The position numbers and the translations under genes were made by a program. Below, in pieces: positions 1 through 8,530 of a stretch of DNA of 64,000 nt. The notes below the pieces were generated by a model. It was given only the letters and a program-made list of their open reading frames with translations, did not search any database and was not told where the DNA came from. Position 1 is the first letter of the stretch, and each line of letters opens with the position of its first letter. Source of the stretch: Winogradskyella arenosi (GTDB taxonomy: Bacteria; Bacteroidota; Bacteroidia; Flavobacteriales; Flavobacteriaceae); contig NZ_QPJO01000001.1 in assembly GCF_003337305.1 (NCBI RefSeq), positions 831,203 through 895,202 of the forward strand, read 5' to 3'.

Positions 1-839
1 ATAAAAAGGCCAATCAGTTGTTTTTTAACCTTATTGTATCCGATAGCTTAAACCCTAATTACCATTACGAGTTGGGCATTGTTTTGGAAAAGCAAAAAGA
101 CAGTACGGCTTTAGCGCAATTTATGGAGGCTTATCAGCTAGATAACACGCATCAAAAGGCGATTTTTAAAATTGCTAAACAGCATTTAATGAAGCGTGAT
201 TTTGTATCTACACATACGTATGCAGACAAGGGGTTAGAAAGCTATAAAAATAATGTAGAACTCATAAGCCTTAAAGCACAAGCCTATTACCATCAAGAAT
301 ACTATACGCATGCTGTAGTGTGGTTTAATAAATTGTTAGATTTAGGTGAAAAGTCGGAGTTTATTCATGAGAAATTGAGCCTCAGTTATGCTGAAAATTC
401 AGAATACAAGGAGGCTATTTATCACCGAAAACAAGCCTTAAAATATAGTCCAAATGACGCTAATGCCTTATTTGTTATAGGGTCCTATTACCAAAGTTTA
501 AATGATTTTGAACGTGCTGAAGACTATATTAAGAAAGCTTTATTACTGAAAGATCTTCCTTTGTCAAAGGAATACCAACAATTAGGAATTGTATTGAATC
601 GCCAGAAAAAGTACGCTCAAGCCCTTAAAGCCTTTCAGAAATCCTTAAAAGAAGATCCTACAAATGTTATGACTGAGTTTTATATCCTTAGAACTAAAGA
701 TGAATATTATGCCGATGTGGACTCTAAAATTAAGATGTACGAGCAATTTATATCACAAAAAACGAAAAGCCCATTTTTGAGTTATGCGCAAGGACGATTA
801 AAAAAATTAAAGCAAGAAAAATTCACGGAACAAGAGTAA
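1..839 (+). CDS. TPR-repeat protein, 5' end cut by window
   Basis: The reading frame is open from the first bases of the window (codons from position 3) to the TAA at 837-839, so the true start lies upstream and only about 279 C-terminal residues are visible. They form a run of roughly 34-residue helical repeats with TPR spacing (for example NPNYHYELGIVLEKQ and YQQLGIVLNRQKKYAQALKAF). TPR arrays are protein-protein scaffolds; nothing here says what the partner is. There is no membrane segment in the visible part, and the C-terminus is lysine rich. A TTG at 18 could be read as a start, but the coding sequence continues upstream of it without a break. The function is unknown; the TPR call is secure. 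Confidence 0.85.
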   Translation, partial: KKANQLFFNLIVSDSLNPNYHYELGIVLEKQKDSTALAQFMEAYQLDNTHQKAIFKIAKQHLMKRDFVSTHTYADKGLESYKNNVELISLKAQAYYHQEYYTHAVVWFNKLLDLGEKSEFIHEKLSLSYAENSEYKEAIYHRKQALKYSPNDANALFVIGSYYQSLNDFERAEDYIKKALLLKDLPLSKEYQQLGIVLNRQKKYAQALKAFQKSLKEDPTNVMTEFYILRTKDEYYADVDSKIKMYEQFISQKTKSPFLSYAQGRLKKLKQEKFTEQE

Positions 840-951
840 GTCGTCTTAAAAATTAAAATGAAGCCCTAGACCATAGCGTTCCACCTAAAAGGGAACTGTC
901 TCATTACTTTTTGAATAAAATATCGTACTTTTCGCTATCAGAATACTAGTA

Positions 952-1428
952 ATGAATCGAATTGTTTGTCTTTTAATCTTACTTATTGCAACCTCTTGCA
1001 ATTATTTTGAAAAGAAAAAAGTCTATCCTGAAGATTTGCTTGAAGAAGAACTGCAAACCTTTAATTGGAACGAAGTTGACACGTATCCTACTTTTAGAAA
1101 TTGTGAGGCCTTGATAGAAAAAGAGGACAAGCGCGATTGTTTTCAGAACACCTTAATAGGAAACGTGAATAGCTATTTAGCCGCACAGAACCTTTTTGTT
1201 ACTAAAGATGTTAACGACACCATTAGACTTCAGATTATTATTGATAATAACGGGAAATTAAACATAAGCTCTATGGTCATTGCGCCGGAAACGCGTCAGG
1301 AAATTCCAGAAATTGATAGTCTCTTACGTCAGAGTTTAATGCACTTACCCACCATTTATCCGGCTATTAAAAGACGCCAAGAGGTGACCACAGCTTTTGA
1401 GCTGCCTATTATCGTCAATATTCAATAA
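952..1428 (+). CDS. Lipoprotein with TonB C-terminal-like domain
   Basis: A 158-residue protein with a hydrophobic N-terminus ending in a lipobox (LIATSC, Cys16), so it is predicted to be lipidated in the cell envelope. The rest resembles the Bacteroidota proteins that carry a TonB C-terminal-like fold: a 'YPTFRNCE...RDCFQ' segment followed by a 'RLQIIIDNNGKL' strand and a C-terminal 'ELPIIVNIQ' strand. In that family the domain either contacts TonB-dependent receptors or acts as a free-standing lipoprotein; which applies here cannot be told. It has no proline-rich linker and no transmembrane anchor, so it is not a full energy-transducing TonB. Its stop codon lies 2 bp from the stop of the convergent glycosyltransferase gene. 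Confidence 0.7.
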   Translation: MNRIVCLLILLIATSCNYFEKKKVYPEDLLEEELQTFNWNEVDTYPTFRNCEALIEKEDKRDCFQNTLIGNVNSYLAAQNLFVTKDVNDTIRLQIIIDNNGKLNISSMVIAPETRQEIPEIDSLLRQSLMHLPTIYPAIKRRQEVTTAFELPIIVNIQ

Positions 1429-1430
1429 AC

Positions 1431-2558
1431 TTACTGTTTAAAACGGCGCCCCTTCCATTGGTAGGTGGTAAATAGTGATAATAAAGCAATACTAACGTTA
1501 AATAAAGGATATAATAAACTCGACAACAAATAAGTGCGAAGCTGCGATTCCTGTTTAAAAAAACGCGTCGTTTTATATAAGAGTAGAAGGTCTATACTCC
1601 ATTTTAAAACCAATAAGGATAAGCTAATTTCTATTGGAATATAAGGCCATATTAATGCAATAAGCAAAGCTAAAAAGACAAGGTTACCAGCAAAAATTAC
1701 AAGACCCACCAGTTTTGAAAACCAAAATTTGTATCGACTTGCCTTAGAGGCCCAGCGAATACGTTGCTGAATTAAGCTTTTAAAATCTTCTGCTAAACGG
1801 GTAGAAACAATGGCATTTTCAGCTTTTAAGTAATGCACGTTCTGCGGCGTATGGTCTATAAGTTTTTCAAGAAGAAACATATCGTCGCCACTAGCAATAT
1901 TGGTATTCCCTTCAAAACCATTAACGGCCTCAAAAGTCGTTTTCCGATACGCAAAATTGGCACCGTTACACATCAATGGTTTATGAATACCAAAACTCCC
2001 TATTGTGGCGCCCTGTAAACTTAATACATCTAAGGTCTGAAAGCGGTTAAAAACGGAAGTCTCACCGTGATAATTTACCGGCGCTACAATACAATCAGGA
2101 TGTTGGTTTTGAATATAGTCGTCAAAAGTGGCTAACCAAAACTCAGGTAAAATACAGTCGGCATCAGTCGTTACAATCCACTCGTGTTTCGCAAATGCAA
2201 TAGCGGTGGTAATTGCATCCTTCTTTGGCGAATTTGAGGTTCTTTGGTTATTAATAACCCTAATGGTTTTGGAGGTTGAAGAACTTTGACTTTCTATCAC
2301 AGCCACCGAAGCATCCCTAGAATCGTCATTAACCAATAAGACCTCAAATAAGGTGTCGGGATACTTTAAGTTTGAAACGGAAGCTAGTAAATGGGGTAAG
2401 TTTTCAGCTTCATCCCGAAAAGGAATAATTACAGTAAAGTGCGTTTTAGATTCCGTATGTTCAAAACTCGGTGTTGGCACCTGATCAATACCATAGCGGA
2501 GTAGGCCTATTACAATGACGTAGGCTAGGATGCTGCAAATAAAAAAGACGACTAACAT
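1431..2558 (-). CDS. Membrane glycosyltransferase, family 2
   Basis: A 375-residue GT2 enzyme. One N-terminal membrane segment (residues about 1-20) is followed by a GT-A fold with 'VIIPFRDEAENL', the nucleotide/metal motif TTDADC (DxD), a GDDMF acceptor-side motif and QQRIRW (the QxxRW motif of processive-type GT2 enzymes). Two or three C-terminal membrane segments follow. GT2 enzymes of this shape transfer a sugar from a nucleotide donor at the cytoplasmic face, typically to a lipid or a growing chain; the sugar and acceptor are unknown. It overlaps the upstream LPG-synthase-TM gene by 7 bp, so the two are translationally coupled and probably act together on an envelope lipid. Confidence 0.85.
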   Translation of the reverse strand: MLVVFFICSILAYVIVIGLLRYGIDQVPTPSFEHTESKTHFTVIIPFRDEAENLPHLLASVSNLKYPDTLFEVLLVNDDSRDASVAVIESQSSSTSKTIRVINNQRTSNSPKKDAITTAIAFAKHEWIVTTDADCILPEFWLATFDDYIQNQHPDCIVAPVNYHGETSVFNRFQTLDVLSLQGATIGSFGIHKPLMCNGANFAYRKTTFEAVNGFEGNTNIASGDDMFLLEKLIDHTPQNVHYLKAENAIVSTRLAEDFKSLIQQRIRWASKASRYKFWFSKLVGLVIFAGNLVFLALLIALIWPYIPIEISLSLLVLKWSIDLLLLYKTTRFFKQESQLRTYLLSSLLYPLFNVSIALLSLFTTYQWKGRRFKQ

Positions 2559-3526
2559 TGTTTGATGAGTTGCGGAGTTTTAAATGTAAGTACAAAATAA
2601 CTACCAAGAATACTTGGCCCTACAAAGTTGAACAGCCACATCAGGGTGGTAATCGCTAAAATAGTGAGTTCGTTAACGTCTAAAAAACCAAATAAAAATA
2701 CGGCAAGACTTCCCTTTATAACCACGTCAAAAATAGAAATTGCAGGGATTATAGAAGCCAAAAGATACAGGCTTGTAATACCAATCATAGCTTCGGTGTA
2801 GGGTATAGTCGTATTAAAAATTTGTAATAAAACATAAAATTGAAAAGAGAATATGAGATAACGCATTAACGCATATAGCAGTGTTTTAAGTAAGCGGTGA
2901 CGCTCTATGGATTTAAAAAAATCAAAAACAGTACGCATAGAAAAGCCTTTAATTTTAAACCGTTTGCTTTGGGTTAATCCCCAAACCGTAACCCCACAGG
3001 CCAAAAGCACGAAGCTGTAAAATAGAATCTTGGAATAATTTAGAGTTAAGGTATAGTGTTGTATAAAGCATAAGAGCCCTATAAAACCTAAAACGGTGGT
3101 AACCCCCATTTGCGCCAGATTTCCTAAAAGATTGAGGAGTACTATTTTTTTACGTAAGTCTTTGGGGTAAAACAAGGCTTTTGCACCATAATCACCAATA
3201 CGGTTCGGGGTTATTAAAGAAGTGGTAAGCGCTCCTAGACTTTGGGCTGTAGCCATTTTTAAGGTAATGGGAGATAGGGTATTAACTAAGTTTTTCCATT
3301 TTAAGATTTCAAAAAACCAGTTTAAAATGCTTAATAGTATTAAGAATCCGATGATTTTAAATGAAAAAACAGCGTTTTCATTTAAAAAAGCCATAAATTC
3401 ATTCCACTGAAACTTACTGTTTTCAGTTAATTTAAGAGCTATAAAATAAAATACTAGCCCTACAATACTCAGCTTAAGGAGTACAACCAATAAATGCTTA
3501 GTTTTGTAGTGTTTATTGAGATTCAT
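2552..3526 (-). CDS. LPG-synthase-TM (UPF0104) family membrane protein
   Basis: A 324-residue polytopic protein with about eight hydrophobic helices. It has the pattern of the lysylphosphatidylglycerol-synthase transmembrane domain family ('SLGALTTSLITPNRIGDYGAKALFY' region and 'SIFDVVIKGSLAVFLFG'). Members of this family that lack the soluble aminoacyl-transferase domain, as here, are thought to flip or handle lipids in the inner membrane. Its 3' end overlaps the start of the GT2 gene by 7 bp, a pairing that suggests a glycolipid made by the GT2 and moved by this protein. Its start lies close to the divergent outer-membrane-barrel gene, so the two promoters must overlap or interlock. Confidence 0.75.
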   Translation of the reverse strand: MNLNKHYKTKHLLVVLLKLSIVGLVFYFIALKLTENSKFQWNEFMAFLNENAVFSFKIIGFLILLSILNWFFEILKWKNLVNTLSPITLKMATAQSLGALTTSLITPNRIGDYGAKALFYPKDLRKKIVLLNLLGNLAQMGVTTVLGFIGLLCFIQHYTLTLNYSKILFYSFVLLACGVTVWGLTQSKRFKIKGFSMRTVFDFFKSIERHRLLKTLLYALMRYLIFSFQFYVLLQIFNTTIPYTEAMIGITSLYLLASIIPAISIFDVVIKGSLAVFLFGFLDVNELTILAITTLMWLFNFVGPSILGSYFVLTFKTPQLIKQC

Positions 3527-3553
3527 ACTACAAATAAAATCAAAAACTTAGAG

Positions 3554-4192
3554 ATGCAGTACGCTTTTAAAAAATACATTTTTATTTTGGCTTGTCTTGT
3601 TATGACTTTTACAAGTTACGCCCAATATAGTAAAACGTCTAAATGGAAAGCTATATTTGCCGTGGGCCTTAATTATGCAACTACGGATGGCTTTGTGGAG
3701 GGGTCTTATGCTAAATCTGTAAATTTCCCTACCGTAAATTTAGGGGTGCAACATATGCTTACTAGCCGTTATGGGGTAAAATTAGATTTCGGCTTTAACC
3801 GATTTAAAAATGCAAGTGATACTCCAGAATTTAAAATTAACTACTCCCGTATTAATGCCCAATTAGTCTTTGATCCTACGGAGTATTTAGGATTTCTACC
3901 ACCCCGGATACGTACCGTTCTACACGCTGGTCCAGGAATTAGTTTTGCCAAACCTTTAGGGACTTTAAAGGAAAATAAACAAACTTATGCCAATTTTTTA
4001 GGTGGTCTAGAATTGCATTATGCCATAAACGAAAAGGTAGCCGTCTATAGCGATGTGGCTTATATTTATGGCCTAACGTCCTTAGAGGATTACGATCCGG
4101 TACTTACGGGGCTTGGGGCTTTTAATGGTAGTGTTTTTAACCTTACCTTTGGCTTGGCTGTTTCTTTGGATGGCTGCCGATACTGTAATTGA
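3554..4192 (+). CDS. Outer-membrane beta-barrel (porin-like) protein
   Basis: A 212-residue secreted protein. The start at ATG 3554 is preferred because it directly precedes a clean signal peptide (KKYIFILACLVMTFTSYAQ); the open frame extends 20 codons further upstream into an unlikely N-terminus. The mature part alternates short hydrophobic strands ('WKAIFAVGLNYATTDGF', 'YGVKLDFGFNRF', 'VFNLTFGLAVSLDG') typical of eight-stranded Bacteroidota barrels. These are structural or adhesion-like outer-membrane proteins; no specific function can be read. The stop codon is 4 bp before the ruvC start, so it may head a transcript with ruvC and hemW. It is odd in ending in a CRYCN tail. Confidence 0.7.
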   Translation: MQYAFKKYIFILACLVMTFTSYAQYSKTSKWKAIFAVGLNYATTDGFVEGSYAKSVNFPTVNLGVQHMLTSRYGVKLDFGFNRFKNASDTPEFKINYSRINAQLVFDPTEYLGFLPPRIRTVLHAGPGISFAKPLGTLKENKQTYANFLGGLELHYAINEKVAVYSDVAYIYGLTSLEDYDPVLTGLGAFNGSVFNLTFGLAVSLDGCRYCN

Positions 4193-4196
4193 AAGC

Positions 4197-4796
4197 ATGA
4201 TTAAAGAGAAAATTATTTTAGGGATTGATCCCGGAACCACAATTATGGGGTTTGGACTCATTAAAGTGGTAGGTAAGAAGATGGAATTCTTACAGTTAAA
4301 TGAACTTATGCTGAAGAAGTATGATGATCCCTACATTAAATTAAAACTTATTTTTGAACGTACTGTAGAGCTTATAGATACTTATCATCCTGATGAAATT
4401 GCTATTGAAGCGCCGTTTTATGGGAAAAATGTTCAAAGTATGTTGAAATTAGGAAGAGCACAAGGCGTGGCTATGGCGGCCGGCTTGTCTCGCGAAGTAT
4501 CGATTACGGAATACGCCCCTAAAAAAATTAAAATGGCCATTACCGGAAGCGGAAATGCAAGTAAGGAGCAAGTGGCTAAAATGTTACAAAGCATGTTAGG
4601 TCTAAAATCATTACCTAAAAACTTAGATTCTATGGATGGCTTAGCAGCGGCCGTTTGTCATTTTTATAATGAAGGTCGGGTAGAAGTTGGTAAGAGTTAT
4701 TCGGGTTGGGCTTCTTTTGTAAAACAGAATAGCCCCCAAACGCCTAATGGTGGTAAGAATACTACCATTGTTAACCTCCGTAAGAAGAAAAAATAA
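4197..4796 (+). CDS. ruvC: Crossover junction endodeoxyribonuclease RuvC
   Basis: A 199-residue RuvC. It resolves Holliday junctions by paired symmetrical nicks after RuvAB branch migration. The N-terminal RNase-H-like motif LGIDPGTT supplies the first catalytic Asp, 'AIEAPFYGKN' the Glu, and the C-terminal 'NLDSMDGLAAAVCH' the last acidic residues. ATG 4197 is chosen because it places the family N-terminus (MIKEKIILGIDPG) directly; an upstream in-frame start would lie inside the preceding barrel gene. The C-terminal extension past the last catalytic helix is basic and somewhat longer than in E. coli RuvC, as is common in Bacteroidota. hemW follows immediately. Confidence 0.95.
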   Translation: MIKEKIILGIDPGTTIMGFGLIKVVGKKMEFLQLNELMLKKYDDPYIKLKLIFERTVELIDTYHPDEIAIEAPFYGKNVQSMLKLGRAQGVAMAAGLSREVSITEYAPKKIKMAITGSGNASKEQVAKMLQSMLGLKSLPKNLDSMDGLAAAVCHFYNEGRVEVGKSYSGWASFVKQNSPQTPNGGKNTTIVNLRKKKK

Positions 4797-4803
4797 TACG
4801 ATT

Positions 4804-6003
4804 TTGTCCAGCACCAAAAGTTTTAAAAACATAAGTAATAGTTCTTCCTCTGTAAAGAAGAGAGATAACGAGACAGCAGGCATTTACATCCATATTCCAT
4901 TCTGCAAGCAAGCCTGTCATTATTGTGATTTTCATTTTTCAACGTCAATGAAGAAAAAGGAAGACATCGTGCAAGCTTTAGCTAAAGAATTAGAACTTCG
5001 GAAATCAGAATTTGAAAGCGTCACAGTAGGAACCATTTATTTTGGAGGTGGAACGCCTTCGGTTTTAAGTCCTTCTGAAATACAATTTTTGATTGATGCC
5101 GTTTACAAGCATTACAAGGTGGTGCCAGATCCTGAAATTACCTTGGAAGCCAATCCAGATGACTTGTCTAAATCGCAAATTTTAGCCTTGGCAAAAAGTA
5201 GAATTAATCGCTTGTCTATTGGAATTCAATCCTTTTTTGAAGCCGATTTAAAACTGATGAATCGGGCACATAATGCCCAAGAAGCAAAGGCCTGTCTAGA
5301 AGAAGCTACAAAGTATTTTGATAATATTTCCTTAGATTTAATCTATGGTATTCCAGGAGCGACTAATGCCCAATGGCTAGCCAATATAGAAATGGCGTTA
5401 AGTTTTGGAATTCCTCATATTTCTAGTTATGCTTTAACCGTAGAACCTAAAACGGCTTTGGCCGCATTTATAAAAAAAGGCGCTATTTCCAATGTAGACG
5501 ATGATCAGGGATATGAACAATTTCACCTCCTAAAAGACCAATTAGAGGCAGCAGGATTTGTACATTACGAATTGTCTAATTTTGGTAAAGAAGGCTACTT
5601 TAGTAAAAATAATACGGCCTATTGGCAGTCTAAATCTTATATTGGTATTGGGCCGTCTGCGCATTCTTTTAATGGCAAACAACGGGGGTGGAATATAAAT
5701 AACAATTCAAAATACCTCGCCGCTATTGCTGCTAATGAACTTCCAATAGAGCTTGAAACCTTAACGGAAACCGATCAGTATAACGAATATGTGATGACCG
5801 GTTTAAGAACCATTTGGGGTGTTTCTATAGCAAAAGTTCAGCGTGATTTCGGAACAGAATTTAAAGACTATCTTCTTAAAAATGCCGAGAGTTTTATTTC
5901 GCAAGGTTTATTAGATCTTAAAGACGACCACTTATGCGTCACTAAAAAAGGGCAATTTTTGTGCGATGGTATTGCTTCTGAGCTCTTTAGGTTGAACGCT
6001 TAG
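4804..6003 (+). CDS. hemW: Radical SAM HemW (heme chaperone / CPO-like), non-ATG start
   Basis: HemW is a radical-SAM protein related to oxygen-independent coproporphyrinogen oxidase (HemN) but acting in heme delivery. The CxxxCxxC iron-sulfur motif is clear in IHIPFCKQACHYCDFHFS. It is followed by YFGGGTPS (SAM-binding glycines), 'LSIGIQSF' and a C-terminal HemN-type domain. The family normally starts about two residues before AGIYIHIPFC, but here that position reads ACA (4873-4875) and no in-frame ATG exists upstream of the cluster. Candidate starts are TTG 4804 (used here; 399 residues), TTG 4765 and GTG 4747; the last two lie inside ruvC. The first in-frame ATG would remove the whole cluster motif. 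The function is secure, the start is not. Confidence 0.9.
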   Translation: MSSTKSFKNISNSSSSVKKRDNETAGIYIHIPFCKQACHYCDFHFSTSMKKKEDIVQALAKELELRKSEFESVTVGTIYFGGGTPSVLSPSEIQFLIDAVYKHYKVVPDPEITLEANPDDLSKSQILALAKSRINRLSIGIQSFFEADLKLMNRAHNAQEAKACLEEATKYFDNISLDLIYGIPGATNAQWLANIEMALSFGIPHISSYALTVEPKTALAAFIKKGAISNVDDDQGYEQFHLLKDQLEAAGFVHYELSNFGKEGYFSKNNTAYWQSKSYIGIGPSAHSFNGKQRGWNINNNSKYLAAIAANELPIELETLTETDQYNEYVMTGLRTIWGVSIAKVQRDFGTEFKDYLLKNAESFISQGLLDLKDDHLCVTKKGQFLCDGIASELFRLNA

Positions 6004-6034
6004 GAGGATCCTTTAAATTACAATTAAAATAAAG

Positions 6035-6042
6035 TAGTTTTG
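6035..6042 (+). promoter_or_regulatory. -7 box of the cyclase-family gene
   Basis: TAGTTTTG matches the Bacteroidota -7 consensus TAnnTTTG exactly. It lies in the 117-bp gap after hemW and about 80 bp before ATG 6121. The -33 region is not clear. Confidence 0.5.
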
Positions 6043-6120
6043 TAAGACACATTTTTGAAATTTTATACCAATAGTGACTCAAACATTAATTAAAGTTTAG
6101 TGTTCGTAAATTTAGCATCG

Positions 6121-6870
6121 ATGATAACAACCATACAATACAATTCTAGAAAGTTAAAAATAGATTTAAAGCAACCTTTAGATATTTCAATTCCATTAAC
6201 AGGTAAAGCTAGTAATGTGAATGCTTGGTATATTGGGCCGCCTAAAATTGAACCAGAAACAACAGAAGGAAAACTCATAAGTGTAGCTGATGGTGCGGTG
6301 GTTAATTTCAATACCATAACGTTTAATCCGCATGCTCATGGAACGCATACCGAAACCGTTGGGCATATTACAGAGAAAACATATAGCATCAACAAACATT
6401 TAAAACAGTTTTTCTTTTTAGCTGAGGTGGTTACGGTAGCTCCAGAAAAATTAGATGACGATTATGTAATTTCTAAAAAGCAATTGCAATTTGCTTTAGG
6501 AAATAAAAAGCGAGAAGCCATTGTAATCCGGACGCTGCCTAATACTAAGGAGAAGAAGTCTAGACAATATTCTCATACCAATCCAACGTATTTATTAGAA
6601 GATGCGGCCAATTATTTAAAAACAAAAGGCATTAAACATTTGCTTATAGATTTGCCCAGTGTTGATAAAGAGAGTGATGGAGGTGAACTTTTAGCGCATA
6701 ACGCGTTTTGGAATACAAAAGGGAAATTGCGTTTAGATGCAACCATCACAGAATTTATTTATGTGTCTAATAAAATTGAAGACGGAAAGTACATGCTTAA
6801 CCTTCAAATTGCTCCTTTTGAAAATGACGCCAGTCCTAGCAAACCAATCTTATACAAAGTTATGGAGTAG
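6121..6870 (+). CDS. Cyclase-family metal-dependent hydrolase
   Basis: A 249-residue protein of the cyclase / kynurenine-formamidase-like family, which hydrolyses amide or ester bonds with a bound metal. The signature is 'NPHAHGTHTETVGH', matching the family's HxGTHxD-type metal site, with an Asp-to-Glu-like variation after the second His. 'LLIDLPSVDKESDGG' later in the protein fits the second conserved block. ATG 6121 is preferred over an in-frame GTG at 6100 because it lies next to a plausible leader and follows a good promoter. The cytoplasmic substrate cannot be assigned; no tryptophan-pathway genes are nearby, so calling it kynurenine formamidase would be unsupported. Confidence 0.75.
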   Translation: MITTIQYNSRKLKIDLKQPLDISIPLTGKASNVNAWYIGPPKIEPETTEGKLISVADGAVVNFNTITFNPHAHGTHTETVGHITEKTYSINKHLKQFFFLAEVVTVAPEKLDDDYVISKKQLQFALGNKKREAIVIRTLPNTKEKKSRQYSHTNPTYLLEDAANYLKTKGIKHLLIDLPSVDKESDGGELLAHNAFWNTKGKLRLDATITEFIYVSNKIEDGKYMLNLQIAPFENDASPSKPILYKVME

Positions 6871-6917
6871 TCTTATGTGACCTCTATAAGTAACTTGTGT
6901 CCTATAATTAAAGCACT

Positions 6918-7526
6918 ATGGAAACCTTTATTATCATCATTATCAGTATCCTTGTAACGCTAGGATTGGTTACGGTTTATAAAGCGTGGAAAACCCAAAA
7001 TGAAGCTAATGAACAGTCCATTTTACTTTTAGATAAAATAAAAAGGGTTTGTAAGTTTGTTACTGTTGAAGGGGATTTCGCCGAAATTTACCATTATGAA
7101 GATGTAAAGGCTAAGTTTTTAAAACTTATTTCTAGTCGTAAAAAAGCCTTAGTGGTTATTAATGCGAAAGCCTATGTGGGTTTTGATTTAAGTAAAATAA
7201 AAATGCAGGCTAATGCGAAGACCAAAACCGTAGTTTTATCGCATTTCCCTGAACCTGAAGTTTTATCTATAGAAAGTAATATTAATTATTACGATAAAAG
7301 AGATGGGATGTTCAATCGGTTTGAAGCCGCGGATTTAACGGATCTTCATACCAAAGCTAAAGCTCATATTATAGATAAAGTGCCAGAAAGTGGCCTTTTT
7401 AATGTGGCAAAGCAAGAGGCTCTAGAGGCAATACATCTTATTGAGAATTTGGTGGAAACCATTGGTTGGAAGATTGATTATTCCGCTTTAAAGATAGATG
7501 GCGAGACCAGTAAAACATTAAAGTAA
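6918..7526 (+). CDS. DUF4230 family single-pass membrane protein
   Basis: A 202-residue protein with one N-terminal hydrophobic helix (residues about 3-20, METFIIIIISILVTLGLVTVY) and a soluble domain that looks like DUF4230: 'VCKFVTVEGDFAEIYHYED', 'KALVVINAKAYVGFDLSKI', and a long C-terminal helix rich in acidic residues. The family is common in Bacteroidota and Firmicutes and has no established function. It is followed after 11 bp by the YjbR-like gene, so the two probably share a transcript. Confidence 0.7.
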   Translation: METFIIIIISILVTLGLVTVYKAWKTQNEANEQSILLLDKIKRVCKFVTVEGDFAEIYHYEDVKAKFLKLISSRKKALVVINAKAYVGFDLSKIKMQANAKTKTVVLSHFPEPEVLSIESNINYYDKRDGMFNRFEAADLTDLHTKAKAHIIDKVPESGLFNVAKQEALEAIHLIENLVETIGWKIDYSALKIDGETSKTLK

Positions 7527-7537
7527 AATGCTTTGTT

Positions 7538-7897
7538 ATGGATATTGAAGCTTACCGAGCATACTGTTTAACTAAAAAAGAAGTTAGCGAGCATTTTCCG
7601 TTTGATAAAGACACGCTTGTGTTTAAAGTGTGTAATAAAATGTTTGCACTAACCTCTTTAAAACAATGGGAAGAAGGAGTGCCTTTTGTAAATTTAAAGT
7701 GCGATCCTGCTTACGCACAAGAATTGAGAGCGCAATACCAAAGCATTAAACCAGGCTATCACATGCATAAAAAACTGTGGAATAGTGTGTATCTTCTTAG
7801 CGGTGAACTTTCTGTAACCCAGATAAAAGAACTTATAGACCATTCTTATGCCATGGTGGTAAAAGGCTTGCCAAAAAAACTGAGAGATACCCTTTAA
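7538..7897 (+). CDS. MmcQ/YjbR family protein
   Basis: A 119-residue protein matching the small YjbR fold (a CyaY-like double-wing domain, often annotated as DNA-binding). Seen are 'FPFDKDTLVFKVCNKMFAL', 'VNLKCDPAYAQELRAQY', 'PGYHMHKKLWNSVYL' and a C-terminal 'IKELIDHSYAMVVKGLPKK', all at their usual spacing. The length is typical. The cellular role is not established; DNA binding is known only by family inference. It lies 11 bp downstream of the DUF4230 gene. Confidence 0.85.
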   Translation: MDIEAYRAYCLTKKEVSEHFPFDKDTLVFKVCNKMFALTSLKQWEEGVPFVNLKCDPAYAQELRAQYQSIKPGYHMHKKLWNSVYLLSGELSVTQIKELIDHSYAMVVKGLPKKLRDTL

Positions 7898-8003
7898 GAG
7901 TTCCTGTAAATAGCGCTTTTCGGGCTATGTTTTTTGAAGGCTTTAACCTGTATGACTTGTAAGTTTATAGGCGATTTCGGCCATTTAGCTCATTTTTGCA
8001 TTT

Positions 8004-8093
8004 CCATTAGTCGACACTTTTCTACCATCCGTCGACACTAAAAGCCAGTCAACCGAATTAAAAAATAGGATTAAATCTATAGTTTTAATTTAG
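8004..8093 (+). promoter_or_regulatory. LytTR-type repeat promoter, site A (signalling operon)
   Basis: Three repeats spaced exactly 21 bp: CCATTAGTCGA at 8004, CCATCCGTCGA at 8025 and a degenerate CAGTCAACCGA at 8046. The third starts 40 bp before TAATTTAG (8086-8093), one mismatch from the Bacteroidota -7 box TAnnTTTG. No -33 TTG is visible, as expected for an activator-dependent promoter. The element resembles the AlgR core CCGTTCGTC. It lies upstream of the receiver/H-NOX operon, whose last gene encodes a LytTR regulator, so autoregulation is inferred. Confidence 0.7.
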
Positions 8094-8119
8094 TCTGATA
8101 TTTAAACCCCCTTTAGGCG

Positions 8120-8530
8120 ATGAAAACCCTTAATATTTTACTTATTGAAGATGATATGATTGAAGTTATGAAACTTAATCGTGCCTCAGCTTCTTTGCAA
8201 TTAAAACATAATATTACCGAAGCTAATAACGGAGAAGAAGCTTTAAAAATCCTTGAAAATAAAGATAGTTTACCTGATATTATTTTATTAGATTTAAACA
8301 TGCCAAAAATTAGTGGTATTGAATTTTTAAAAATTTTAAAAGCAGACGAACGTTTAAAATATATTCCTACCATAATATTAACTACCTCTAATAACCAAAG
8401 AGATCTATTAGAGTGTTTTAAAATTGGGATTGCAGGTTATGTTTTAAAGCCTTTAAAGTATGAGGATTATGTTTTTAAAATTGATAAAATTCTTTCGTAC
8501 TGGAGTATCAATGAATTAATCACGGTGTAA
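8120..8530 (+). CDS. Single-domain response regulator (receiver only)
   Basis: A 136-residue CheY/Rcp1-like receiver. The acidic pair is in 'LLIEDDMIE', the phospho-accepting Asp in 'DIILLDLNMP', the Thr in 'TIILTTSNNQ' and the Lys in 'VLKPLKY'; all conserved positions are intact. It has no output domain, so it should act as a phosphate sink, a shuttle to the Hpt protein or a direct partner-binding switch. It is the first gene of the operon; its TAA overlaps the ATG of the H-NOX gene by one base, indicating translational coupling. The likely phosphate donors are the two histidine kinases downstream (9069 and 12547). Confidence 0.92.
   Translation: MKTLNILLIEDDMIEVMKLNRASASLQLKHNITEANNGEEALKILENKDSLPDIILLDLNMPKISGIEFLKILKADERLKYIPTIILTTSNNQRDLLECFKIGIAGYVLKPLKYEDYVFKIDKILSYWSINELITV

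Noticed and set aside
6121-6870. Kynurenine formamidase (kynB) assignment
   Set aside because: The fold and metal motif are those of the broad cyclase family; there is no tryptophan-degradation context and the family has many other substrates.
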